Shown: positions 1 to 6,153, numbered from the stretch's first letter. The stretch: DNA of 6,333 bases from Chlamydiota bacterium (GCA_011065225.1 JAAKFC010000092.1:1-6333); one strand, 5' to 3'. Made by a program: numbers and translations. Notes: generated by a model from the letters alone, not told the origin.

Positions 1-399
1 TTCTATGTTGATTGGATCAGGATTCTGAATCAGTGCTTGAATCAGTTTTGACAAACCCTGATTTTTCCTTCCAAGCATTGACATTGCTGTTTTACCAGTC
101 TTGCCATTTCCTGGCTTTGAAACAATTTCCCAATTCATTCCTTCATTCAATAAAAATGCAGCCATAGCCCATTGCTCTTTTGAAACCGCATAATGTGTTG
201 AATGGTAAAAATCTCCTTTAGAAGAAACAGGTTGCAAACTATTGACAATATTTTTTTTTAATGGGAAATTCTTTTTTAATTCGTTAAGTTGACCTTTAGA
301 AACCTGAAGAAGGAATTTATAACCATCTGAATTTGGATTAAAATTATTATTTATATTATTTTGAACTGTATTTGATGTTAAATTAGTAGTTTGCGGCAT
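1..399 (-). CDS. Ankyrin-repeat-like protein, N-terminal part (runs off the window)
   Basis: This is the first 133 codons of a frame that stays open to the window edge, so the C-terminus is missing. The start is the ATG at 399, with GGAG (406-409) six bases upstream. Residues 1-24 are rich in Asn, Thr and Gln (nine Asn) and probably disordered. From about residue 27 the protein looks like degenerate ankyrin repeats: a helix pair near 27-45, then STHYAVSKEQWAMAAFLLNEGM (from about residue 67; 'THYA' stands for the usual TPLHxA, 'FLLNEG' for the LLxxGA turn), then GKTAMSML...LSKLIQALIQN at 103-126. There is no signal peptide or membrane segment. Ankyrin proteins are common host-interaction proteins in intracellular bacteria, so an effector role is a reasonable guess but is not shown. 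The gene is much richer in A+T than its neighbours, suggesting a lineage-specific or acquired gene. The 51-bp gap to hldE (400-450) is A+T-rich and could hold its promoter, but no good -35/-10 pair is clear. Confidence 0.7.
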   Translation of the reverse strand, partial: MPQTTNLTSNTVQNNINNNFNPNSDGYKFLLQVSKGQLNELKKNFPLKKNIVNSLQPVSSKGDFYHSTHYAVSKEQWAMAAFLLNEGMNWEIVSKPGNGKTGKTAMSMLGRKNQGLSKLIQALIQNPDPINIE

Positions 400-450
400 A
401 ACCTGCTCCAGTTTTATTAAAAAACATATATATTTTAACAAAAGTATCTA

Positions 451-1782
451 TTAAACACTAGCAAGTTGTGCGGGTGATTTCTCGAGATCGATGAGTTTAC
501 TCGCCTCAATGGCATAGATCTCAGCTGGATCGATCAAATCGCATAATTCTTTGAGGCTTATCCCTTCGACAACAATAAAATCCACATCGGAAAGAGAAGA
601 GAGAAGGGAAATAAATTCCTGGTCTGGTTCTCTTCCGCGCAAGTAAAGGACGAGTTTGTTTTCAGGATCTTTAGCAGCGAGTTTGCGCAATGATTTGAAG
701 ACGGCAGTCGACATACCATGGTTGCTCTCAAGGCTCAGTACACTGCATCGCTTGCCTTTGAGCGATTGTTGGAGAGCAAAGATGTGCTCACCATCAAAGA
801 TCTTGTTCTCCACATCAAACTCCATGAGACGTTCTGCCATGTCAGAGAGGTCGATGCGTGCACATCCAATTCGTTCAATGACGATACCAGCAGCGATATT
901 GGCCAACTGGGCGGCATATTTGATGTCGAGGCCATTGGCAAGGGCAACACAGAGCATTGAGAGAACTGTATCCCCTGCTCCTGTCACATCTTTGACTTCT
1001 TTTGAGGGGACCGGAAAATCAAAGCGGGTCCCATAGCGATTGAAAAGAGAAATCCCTGCTTGCGAGCGGGTGATCATAAGCTGTTCAACTCCACAAGTCT
1101 TTAAAATAGTGGCAGAGACCTCATCGAGTGAAACGTCATGGGGAAGCCTCGCTGCTGCATAGGCCTCTGTCATGTTGGGCTTGAGAATAGTAGCACCTCG
1201 GTATTTGGTAAAATCGATTCCCTTGGGATCGACGATGATGGGAACGTGGCGTGCTTTGGCCATTTCGATCACTACTCCGAGAAGAGCATGAGAGAGAAAG
1301 CCTTTTCCATAATCAGAGACAGCCACAATCTGACAGTCTTCCATCAAATCGGGCAACTTTTGGATCACTTCCTGTTCGACATCTTCAGGCAAGGGTGTGA
1401 TGGTTTCAAAGTCGACACGAAGAACTTGCTGCGAATCGGCAATAAATCGGTTTTTGACGGGAGTTTTATAGCGCTTTTGCGAAATGAGACCGCGCACATC
1501 AGTTCCCTCATTTTCAAGAGAATTGCGGATCTCTTCTCCTGCAAAATCGCGGCCAACCCGGCCGATGACAGATACCTGTGCACCGAGAGAGCATAAATTG
1601 AAAACGACGTTTCCAGCTCCACCAGGGCGGCTCTCTTCGCTATGAACAAGGAGAATAGAAACGGGAGCCTCAGGGGAAATGCGCTGGATCTTGCCATTCG
1701 TATATGCATCGAGCATGAAATCGCCAATGACGAGAACTTTTACCGGTCCGAGCCGGCTGAGCATTCCAATGAGTTTTACCAT
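451..1782 (-). CDS. hldE: D-glycero-beta-D-manno-heptose-7-phosphate kinase (HldE) with degenerate C-terminal adenylyltransferase domain
   Basis: HldE (RfaE) is a two-domain cytoplasmic enzyme of ADP-heptose synthesis for LPS inner core: an N-terminal PfkB/ribokinase-type kinase phosphorylates heptose 7-phosphate at C1, and a C-terminal nucleotidyltransferase adds AMP. The kinase half is intact here: GDFMLD (20-25), ISPEAPV (35-41), RPGGAGNV (52-59), SDYGKG (156-161), DPKG (185-188), LKPNMTE (200-206), TRSQAG (238-243) and the catalytic-base/anion-hole motif DVTGAGDT (265-272). The C-terminal half (about 325-443) still lines up with the adenylyltransferase fold, for example FISLLSSLSDVDFIVVEG (390-407) against the 'LxALxxVDxVV' stretch of HldE, but the GxFDxxHxGH nucleotide-binding motif is absent: the place reads LSLESNHGMST (349-359). 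The final strand and STT helix of the family are also missing (443 residues against 477 in E. coli). The gene overlaps hldD by 7 bp; its SD AAGGA (1789-1793) lies in hldD's last codons, so the two are probably translationally coupled. Kinase activity seems secure; adenylyltransferase activity is unlikely. Confidence 0.93.
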   Translation of the reverse strand: MVKLIGMLSRLGPVKVLVIGDFMLDAYTNGKIQRISPEAPVSILLVHSEESRPGGAGNVVFNLCSLGAQVSVIGRVGRDFAGEEIRNSLENEGTDVRGLISQKRYKTPVKNRFIADSQQVLRVDFETITPLPEDVEQEVIQKLPDLMEDCQIVAVSDYGKGFLSHALLGVVIEMAKARHVPIIVDPKGIDFTKYRGATILKPNMTEAYAAARLPHDVSLDEVSATILKTCGVEQLMITRSQAGISLFNRYGTRFDFPVPSKEVKDVTGAGDTVLSMLCVALANGLDIKYAAQLANIAAGIVIERIGCARIDLSDMAERLMEFDVENKIFDGEHIFALQQSLKGKRCSVLSLESNHGMSTAVFKSLRKLAAKDPENKLVLYLRGREPDQEFISLLSSLSDVDFIVVEGISLKELCDLIDPAEIYAIEASKLIDLEKSPAQLASV

Positions 1783-2759
1783 CGTTGATCCTTTAGTAGA
1801 TATCCTTGGACATAGTCACAAACAGCTTCTTTGATGTTATAGGTGCCAGAATTTCCTGTTTTCCCATGCTTTTTTAAAAACTTGCGCATGTCGGCACAGG
1901 TATAGTTCTGGTACTGTTTTACAAGGCCTTCGGGCATATCAATATATTCAATGTTTGGCTCTCTTCCTACTGCTTCAAAAAGCGCTGAAGCGAGCTCATT
2001 CCAAGTCGTTGGTGTTCCTCTTCCAATATTAAAAATTCCACTAATATTATTGAACAAAAAATCACAGGTGATGCGAGCCGCATCTTTGACATAGATAAAA
2101 TCTCGACACTGTTCTCCATCACGAAAACGATCTGGCTCGGAAGATTTAAAGAGGTGGACGACTCCTTCATTTTTTACTTTTGGAAGCATCTTATAGACCA
2201 TGGAAGCCATATGGCCTTTTTCATTCTCATTCGGGCCAAAGACGTTAAAGTATTTCAGGCCCACGATGCGATCGAGAATACCTTGTTGTTTGGCCCACAA
2301 ATCGAAAAAGTGCTTGGAAAAGCCATAGAGATTTAATGGGCGAAGTTCTTCGAGTTTATCAATGTCATCGGAAAAGCCTAAACTTCCATCACCATATGTT
2401 GCAGCGGATGAAGCATAGATAAATCGGATATTATCTTCTAACGCCATTTCAGCTAGTGTTTGAGAATAGTAAAAATTATTCTTCATCAAATAATTGCCAT
2501 CTTTCTCAAGTGTATCTGAGCAAGCGCCAAGATGAATAATGCCTCCTACATCTTCGGCATTACAATCGAGCCAAGTAAAGAGGTGATGTTTTGAAATAAA
2601 ATCGAGGAATTTTTTGCCGAGAAGATTTCTCCATTTCTCAGTCTTTTCGATATCATCGACTAGAAGAAGGCGATGATAGCCAATGTCATTGAGATGACGC
2701 ACAACAGCAGATCCGATAAAGCCCGCTGCACCTGTTACAATAATGATGCGATCTTTCAT
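1776..2759 (-). CDS. hldD: ADP-L-glycero-D-manno-heptose 6-epimerase
   Basis: HldD converts ADP-D-glycero-D-manno-heptose to ADP-L-glycero-D-manno-heptose, the last step of heptose donor synthesis for LPS core. It is an NADP-dependent extended short-chain dehydrogenase. Counting from a possible upstream GTG at 2765 (329 residues), the sequence shows the Rossmann motif TGAAGFIG (11-18), the serine region YASSAATYG (117-125), the catalytic pair Y147/K151 in NLYGFSK, and FNVFGPNENEKGHMASM (173-189), whose K183 matches the second mechanistic lysine of E. coli HldD, followed by the RDFIYVKD strand (221-228). I prefer the ATG at 2759 (327 residues) because AAGGAG (2768-2773) is 8 nt from it but only 2 nt from the GTG. 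E. coli HldD has 310 residues, so this is full length. It lies 64 bp after rplI and overlaps hldE by 7 bp. Its translation start sits inside a strong inverted repeat, listed separately. Confidence 0.95.
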   Translation of the reverse strand: MKDRIIIVTGAAGFIGSAVVRHLNDIGYHRLLLVDDIEKTEKWRNLLGKKFLDFISKHHLFTWLDCNAEDVGGIIHLGACSDTLEKDGNYLMKNNFYYSQTLAEMALEDNIRFIYASSAATYGDGSLGFSDDIDKLEELRPLNLYGFSKHFFDLWAKQQGILDRIVGLKYFNVFGPNENEKGHMASMVYKMLPKVKNEGVVHLFKSSEPDRFRDGEQCRDFIYVKDAARITCDFLFNNISGIFNIGRGTPTTWNELASALFEAVGREPNIEYIDMPEGLVKQYQNYTCADMRKFLKKHGKTGNSGTYNIKEAVCDYVQGYLLKDQRW

Positions 2760-2789
2760 ATTCACATCTCCTTTAAGAGATGTGAATAT
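2758..2789 (-). promoter_or_regulatory. 13-bp perfect inverted repeat over the hldD ribosome binding site and start codon
   Basis: On the mRNA strand, ATATTCACATCTC (2789-2777) is followed by the 6-nt loop TTAAAG (2776-2771) and by GAGATGTGAATAT (2770-2758), a perfect 13-bp complement. The SD AAGGAG (2773-2768) straddles loop and stem, and the first two bases of the preferred start codon (2759-2757) close the stem. As RNA it would hide the 3' half of the SD and part of the start codon; as DNA it is a dyad that could bind a dimeric repressor. No U-run follows the stem, so it is not a standard intrinsic terminator for the ribosomal genes upstream. The repeat is seen directly; its role is inferred. 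Confidence 0.65.
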
Positions 2790-2823
2790 AACGGAAGTGT
2801 GGAATTAGTACTAGCCTAGGTGC

Positions 2824-3291
2824 TTATTCAGTTGGTTTTTCTTCGGCTTTGATTTCCAAAGTGATTTTTACAGCGACACCTTCTTTGAGCTTGAGCTCAA
2901 TCTCATGCACACCTAACTTTTTGATTCCTTTGGGAAGAATCACATTGCGTTTATCAAGGTGTATGTTGAGCTGCTCTTTTAGCAAAGCAACTACTTCTTG
3001 CGCCGTAACAGAACCATACATGTGTCCCCCTGCATCGATTTTCACTTCGGTGGAAAGTGTTTTGCCGATAAGTTCTTTAGCAAGAACATCTGCTTCTTTT
3101 TTATCTTTTGCAGATTGTTCAGATCGCTCCTTTTTAAGCTTCTCTTGCAAACGAATGAGATGTTTTTCTGCAATAACGCCCTTTTTTGAGGGGAGAAGGA
3201 AATTACGGATGTAGCCCGATTTTGCGGAAACGATTTCACCTTTATGTCCTAAACCATCAACATCTTCTAATAGCAATATTTGGTTTTTCAT
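2824..3291 (-). CDS. rplI: 50S ribosomal protein L9
   Basis: L9 is a two-domain protein of the large ribosomal subunit that binds 23S rRNA near the L1 stalk base and influences translational fidelity. The N-terminal signature is clear: LLLEDVDGLGHKGEIV (6-21), then SGYIRNFLLPSKKGVIA (25-41). It is followed by the long, charged connecting helix (about 42-78, rich in Lys and Glu) and the C-terminal RNA-binding domain, with GGHMYGSVT (88-96), NVILPKGIKKLGVHEIELKL (116-135) and a short acidic tail. At 155 residues it is slightly longer than the E. coli protein (149). The ATG at 3291 has AGGAG 8 nt upstream, formed partly by the rpsR stop codon. It is the last ribosomal gene of the block; hldD follows after 64 bp. 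Confidence 0.97.
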   Translation of the reverse strand: MKNQILLLEDVDGLGHKGEIVSAKSGYIRNFLLPSKKGVIAEKHLIRLQEKLKKERSEQSAKDKKEADVLAKELIGKTLSTEVKIDAGGHMYGSVTAQEVVALLKEQLNIHLDKRNVILPKGIKKLGVHEIELKLKEGVAVKITLEIKAEEKPTE

Positions 3292-3299
3292 ATCTATTT

Positions 3300-3305
3300 C
3301 TCCTA
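3300..3305 (-). promoter_or_regulatory. rplI ribosome binding site fused to the rpsR stop codon
   Basis: The mRNA reads GAATAGGAGAAA, in which TAG (3305-3303) ends rpsR and the same bases begin the SD TAGGAG (3305-3300). The spacer to the rplI ATG is 8 nt. A ribosome terminating on rpsR therefore sits on the rplI SD, a layout that favours coupled translation. Confidence 0.75.
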
Positions 3306-3545
3306 TTCTGAGGCAACAAATGGTAAAAGAGCCATATAGCGAGCTTTTTTAATTGCACTCGTCAACATTCTTTGGTAGCGCAGCGAAATTCCCGTGATGC
3401 GCCGTGGGATGATTTTTCCCCTTTCAGTAATGAAACGAGAAAGAGTGTCGACATCTTTGTAATCAATGTGATGTATGCCAGCTCCTGTAAAGGGACAAGT
3501 TTTGCGGCGCCTTCCAAATACTGAATCCTTATTATTTCTTCTCAT
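3303..3545 (-). CDS. rpsR: 30S ribosomal protein S18
   Basis: S18 is a small-subunit protein that pairs with S6 on the 16S rRNA platform. The 80-residue protein has the family pattern: a basic N-terminus (MRRNNKDSVFGRRRKTCPF), the core DYKDVDTLSRFITERGKI (28-45), the signature IIPRRITGISLRYQRMLTSA (45-64) and the C-terminal helix KKARYMALLPF. There is one cysteine (C17), so no CxxC zinc site. Length is close to the usual 75-80 residues. The start ATG (3545) has AGGAG 6 nt upstream, overlapping the rpsF stop. Its place between rpsF and rplI is the standard bacterial order. Confidence 0.97.
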   Translation of the reverse strand: MRRNNKDSVFGRRRKTCPFTGAGIHHIDYKDVDTLSRFITERGKIIPRRITGISLRYQRMLTSAIKKARYMALLPFVASE

Positions 3546-3551
3546 GTTTTT

Positions 3552-3557
3552 CTCCTA
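3552..3557 (-). promoter_or_regulatory. rpsR ribosome binding site fused to the rpsF stop codon
   Basis: The mRNA again reads GAATAGGAGAAA: TAG (3557-3555) ends rpsF and forms the start of the SD TAGGAG (3557-3552), 6 nt before the rpsR ATG. This matches the rpsR/rplI junction over 12 nt. S6 and S18 act as a pair, so coupling that keeps their amounts equal is plausible. Confidence 0.75.
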
Positions 3558-3899
3558 TTCGGTTGTTACTAATTGCTTGAATTCAATTTTTTCGGGGACC
3601 TCTTCAACGCGAAGATTCATGAATCGGATCAAATCTTCATTGAGTTGGTATTCGCGCCAGAGCTCGGGCATGCTGGAAGAGCTGGCAGTGAAATAGATCA
3701 CATAGTAGTACCCTTCGCGGCGCCTTCCAATTTCATAGGCCAATTTCTTGCGCCCCTGTTCAAAAGTTTTATGCACTTCCCCAGCGTGGTATTCGATCGA
3801 AGAAGTGATCTTTTCGATCGCCTTCTTGCGAGCATCCTCGCTCAAGGTTGCGCTCAAAATATACATCCCCTCGTAGAGGTATTTTCTTGATTTTGGCAT
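3555..3899 (-). CDS. rpsF: 30S ribosomal protein S6
   Basis: S6 binds the central domain of 16S rRNA as a heterodimer with S18. The 114-residue protein shows the ferredoxin-like S6 fold: strand YEGMYILSATLSEDA (9-23), a helix to about residue 37, the signature GRKKLAYEIGRRREGYYYV (49-67) continuing into the strand IYFTA, and NEDLIRFMNLRVEEVPE (87-103), where the 'D-IRF--L' pattern is typical. There is no long acidic C-terminal tail of the E. coli type that undergoes glutamylation. The ATG at 3899 follows AGGAG with a rather long 10-nt spacer that includes a run of eight A. It begins 13 bp after the pth stop, leaving no room for a separate leader. Confidence 0.97.
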   Translation of the reverse strand: MPKSRKYLYEGMYILSATLSEDARKKAIEKITSSIEYHAGEVHKTFEQGRKKLAYEIGRRREGYYYVIYFTASSSSMPELWREYQLNEDLIRFMNLRVEEVPEKIEFKQLVTTE

Positions 3900-3909
3900 T
3901 CTTTTTTTT

Positions 3910-3915
3910 CTCCTA
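3910..3915 (-). promoter_or_regulatory. rpsF ribosome binding site fused to the pth stop codon
   Basis: The mRNA reads ACATAGGAGAAA: TAG (3915-3913) ends pth and starts the SD TAGGAG (3915-3910). The spacer to the rpsF ATG is 10 nt, longer than at the next two junctions and made mostly of A residues (3902-3909 are all T on the plus strand). The A-run is a possible place for slippage or for A-rich unstructured initiation. Confidence 0.7.
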
Positions 3916-4488
3916 TGTATTTACTTCTTGCATGGCTGCTTCTGCACCACTCTCGAGCCAAAGTTCGATCCCGTGAATGGCCCGATCATTCATCTCTGGC
4001 AACTGGGCTTGTTCTTCCTGCGAGAAGCGGTCCAGAACATAATCAGCAAGATCTCCTTGCTCACGATCTCCCACGCCAAGGCGCAGGCGAGCATATTCTG
4101 ATGTTCCAAGGTGTGTTTCCACACTTTTCAAACCTTTGTGTCCTCCACAACTTCCCTTGATGCGCAAACGCAAACTCCCAAAAGGAATCGCCACATCATC
4201 GGTAATGACAAGCAACTGGCTTAAAGGGATTTTGTAGTAATCCATACATTTTCTCACAGCAAGACCACTTTCATTCATAAAGGTCATCGGCAACAAAAGT
4301 TGAGCCATCTTACCTCGAATTGTCCCCTTTCCAAAATTTCCCTTTGCTCGTATGAGAGAGGGGCGAAAAGTGATCCCGTACTTAGCCGCAAGGGCTTTGA
4401 CAACACGAAATCCAATATTGTGACGGGTATCGTCATATTTCTTTCCGGGATTTCCAAGGCCAACGATTAGGAAGCGCTCCTCCAACAT
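3913..4488 (-). CDS. pth: Peptidyl-tRNA hydrolase
   Basis: Pth cleaves the ester bond of peptidyl-tRNAs released early from ribosomes, recycling tRNA; it is an essential cytoplasmic enzyme. Numbered from a possible upstream TTG start at 4503 (196 residues), it shows IVGLGNPGKKY (13-23) with N18, the catalytic histidine H28 in DTRHNIGF, LLPMTFMNESG (70-80) with N77, and TDDVAIPFG (101-109) with D102 in the place of E. coli D93. The loop GGHKGLKS (120-127) has Lys where E. coli has N114. Length fits the family (about 180-200). I prefer the ATG at 4488 (191 residues): it begins one base after the rplY stop (TAA-A-ATG), and neither start has a convincing SD, so termination-reinitiation from rplY is likely. 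The first family-conserved residues begin a few codons later, so both starts are compatible with the fold. Confidence 0.95.
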   Translation of the reverse strand: MLEERFLIVGLGNPGKKYDDTRHNIGFRVVKALAAKYGITFRPSLIRAKGNFGKGTIRGKMAQLLLPMTFMNESGLAVRKCMDYYKIPLSQLLVITDDVAIPFGSLRLRIKGSCGGHKGLKSVETHLGTSEYARLRLGVGDREQGDLADYVLDRFSQEEQAQLPEMNDRAIHGIELWLESGAEAAMQEVNT

Positions 4489-4489
4489 T

Positions 4490-5047
4490 TTAGTGTTTCG
4501 CAATCACCACCACCACTTCATCTGTGGTAGTAATTGGTTTGACTCCTTCAGGCATCGCGATATCTGACAGGCGTCTAGATTGCTTGATTTTTAGATCGCT
4601 GATATTCAAGGAAAATTCGCTTGGAATATCTTTGGGCAAACATTTTACTTTCACATTGCGGATGATTTGGCGAAAGAATCCGCCCAATTTGATTCCCACA
4701 CAATCTGCTTTTCCCACACACTCGACGGGAACTTTGATTGTGATTGGGATATCCTCTTTCAGTTCTTCAAAATCGAGATGGATCACATCATAGCTTATCA
4801 GATCGTACTGGATCCCTTTGACAATGGTTTTGGTTTTCTTTCCGTCTACATCCAATGTGAAGATTGTTGTGGAGAGACGTCCCTGTTTGATATTGCGCAT
4901 GGCAGCTTGAAACTCCGGACCATTTACTTCGATCGATACTCCAGGCTCACCAGGAGCATAGAATACAGCAGGGACGTTTCCGTCTCGACGGATTTGCTTG
5001 ATTGCCCCTTTCGTCTTCCCCGCTCTTTTTTTTGCAGTTAGATGCAT
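4490..5047 (-). CDS. rplY: 50S ribosomal protein L25 (CTC/TL5 type)
   Basis: L25 binds 5S rRNA in the large ribosomal subunit; this is the long CTC form, with an N-terminal 5S-binding domain (about 1-92) and an extra beta-rich C-terminal domain (about 93-185). Recognisable parts are KGAIKQIRRDGNVPAVFY (13-30), the LDVDGKKTKTIVKGIQYD segment (65-82), DVIHLDFEELKED (87-99) joining the domains, and VGIKLGGFFRQIIRNVKVKC (117-136). The 185-residue length and these segments closely resemble chlamydial Ctc as I remember it. The frame stays open upstream to 5158, but I chose the ATG at 5047 because GGAG lies 7 nt before it, the family N-terminus starts here, and the longer version would overlap prs by 77 bp. 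The C-terminus is followed almost at once by pth. Confidence 0.96.
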   Translation of the reverse strand: MHLTAKKRAGKTKGAIKQIRRDGNVPAVFYAPGEPGVSIEVNGPEFQAAMRNIKQGRLSTTIFTLDVDGKKTKTIVKGIQYDLISYDVIHLDFEELKEDIPITIKVPVECVGKADCVGIKLGGFFRQIIRNVKVKCLPKDIPSEFSLNISDLKIKQSRRLSDIAMPEGVKPITTTDEVVVVIAKH

Positions 5048-5054
5048 GAATATA

Positions 5055-5058
5055 CTCC
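5055..5058 (-). promoter_or_regulatory. rplY ribosome binding site that fixes the start codon
   Basis: GGAG on the mRNA strand, seven bases before the ATG at 5047, in the 34-bp A+T-rich gap after prs. It supports the 185-residue L25 rather than a version extended into prs. Confidence 0.7.
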
Positions 5059-5081
5059 ATTTATAAAAAATAATAACTTTT

Positions 5082-6017
5082 TTATTGCAGAGAGGAAATG
5101 GACTTGGCCGAGAGAATGGATTCAATGGCCAGACTAAAAAGAGATGCAACAGACACAACTTCTATCATTGGATCGTTTTTCCTCTCCTCAGGGAGTGGAA
5201 TCGTATCGGTTACAATTATCTTTTCAATCGCACTTCCCGAAAACCCTTCTCCCACTAAAAGGCCATGGGTAGCAAGAGCTTTGATGCTTGTAGCACCTCT
5301 ACTTTTGCAAACCCGGGCAGCGGTTTTCAGCGTTTCCCCGGTTGAGACCATATCATCAACGAGAAAGACTTCCTTCCCATTGACAGAGCCGATCAAAGCA
5401 TCTGTCTCAACATGTTCTGCGTTTACGCGGCGCTTATCCACAATGGCAAAGTCGGATCCCACTTCATTTGCAAAAGCGCGGGCCAACTTAATGCTACCGA
5501 GATCAGGAGCTACCACCACACTTCCGGCGGCAGTTTTTCCCTTCACTGCTTTGGTTAGTACCGACTTTGCAAACAGGTGATCGACAGGAATGTCAAAAAA
5601 CCCTTGGATCTGCGGTGCATGCAAATCCATCGTCAGTACCCTACCTACTCCAGCACGCTGAAGCAAATCGGCAACCAATTTCGCAGTGATCGGCACTCGC
5701 CCCTTGTCCCTACGATCTTGCCGAGCATACCCAAAGTAGGGGACAGCGGCGGTGATCGAGCGGCAAGAAGCGCGCTTCAAAGCATCCACGAAAATCAACA
5801 ATTCCATAAGATAGAGGTTAGGATGCCGTGCGATCGTCTGCAGAACGAAAGCATCCCGACCGCGGACATTTTCTAAAATTTCAATGCCTATCTCACGATC
5901 TGGAAATGTTGATATAGAAACTTTTCCTAAGGCCACTCCCAATTCTCTTGCCACTAGCTCTGCAAGCTCAGGATGTGAGCTTCCAGAAAACAATAGGAAA
6001 GAGGAATGATCCTTCAT
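5082..6017 (-). CDS. prs: Ribose-phosphate pyrophosphokinase (PRPP synthetase)
   Basis: Prs makes 5-phosphoribosyl 1-diphosphate from ribose 5-phosphate and ATP, feeding purine, pyrimidine, NAD, His and Trp synthesis and salvage. The 311 residues match class I enzymes in length and motifs: FSGSSHPELAELVARELG (10-27), STFPDREIGIEI (36-47), the ATP-binding segment YFGYARQDRRDKGR (94-107), the metal-binding DLHAPQIQGFFDIPVDHL (131-148) with H133, VAPDLGS (169-175), the flexible catalytic loop VDKRR (193-197) with K195, and the PRPP-binding motif VFLVDDMVSTGETL (217-230). The ATG at 6017 is the only possible start near the conserved region, yet it has no good SD (only GGGA about a dozen bases upstream), hinting at weak or context-dependent initiation. 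It lies 43 bp after tRNA-Gln with no terminator between them, so cotranscription is possible. Pathogenic Chlamydia lean on host nucleotides, so Prs here suggests somewhat broader metabolism (inference). Confidence 0.97.
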   Translation of the reverse strand: MKDHSSFLLFSGSSHPELAELVARELGVALGKVSISTFPDREIGIEILENVRGRDAFVLQTIARHPNLYLMELLIFVDALKRASCRSITAAVPYFGYARQDRRDKGRVPITAKLVADLLQRAGVGRVLTMDLHAPQIQGFFDIPVDHLFAKSVLTKAVKGKTAAGSVVVAPDLGSIKLARAFANEVGSDFAIVDKRRVNAEHVETDALIGSVNGKEVFLVDDMVSTGETLKTAARVCKSRGATSIKALATHGLLVGEGFSGSAIEKIIVTDTIPLPEERKNDPMIEVVSVASLFSLAIESILSAKSISSLQ

Positions 6018-6060
6018 CTAGAAAAAATCCCGTAATTTTACATGTTCATTCTTGGTATTA

Positions 6061-6132
<72 letters not shown>

Positions 6133-6153
6133 CCAAGAAAACAAAGAGCCAAT

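Noticed and set aside
400..450. Terminator for hldE and promoter for the ankyrin-like gene in the A+T-rich gap.
   Set aside because: There are T/A runs but no GC-rich stem, and the only -35/-10 candidates (such as TTGTTA with AATAAA) are poor matches.
656..1596. Several plus-strand open frames across hldE (about 80-152 codons).
   Set aside because: They lie antisense to a gene with clear kinase motifs, lack family features and have no credible SD; they are shadows of the real gene.
2760..2765. GTG at 2765 as the hldD start.
   Set aside because: The SD AAGGAG is only 2 nt away from it but 8 nt from the in-frame ATG at 2759.
3934..3948. Small hairpin near the pth 3' end (GGTGC-AGAA-GCAGCC) as a possible S6:S18 regulatory motif.
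   Set aside because: It is a short stem with a bulged G, and I see none of the CCG-containing loop/bulge features expected of the S6:S18-binding leader motif.
5048..5158. N-terminal extension of L25 (rplY) by 37 residues reaching into prs.
   Set aside because: It would overlap prs by 77 bp, has no SD, and its residues do not resemble L25; the ATG at 5047 has GGAG at 7 nt and gives the 185-residue length of the chlamydial protein.
5098..5876. Plus-strand open frames of 160 and 99 codons across prs.
   Set aside because: They are antisense to a highly conserved PRPP synthetase and their translations show no domain-like pattern.
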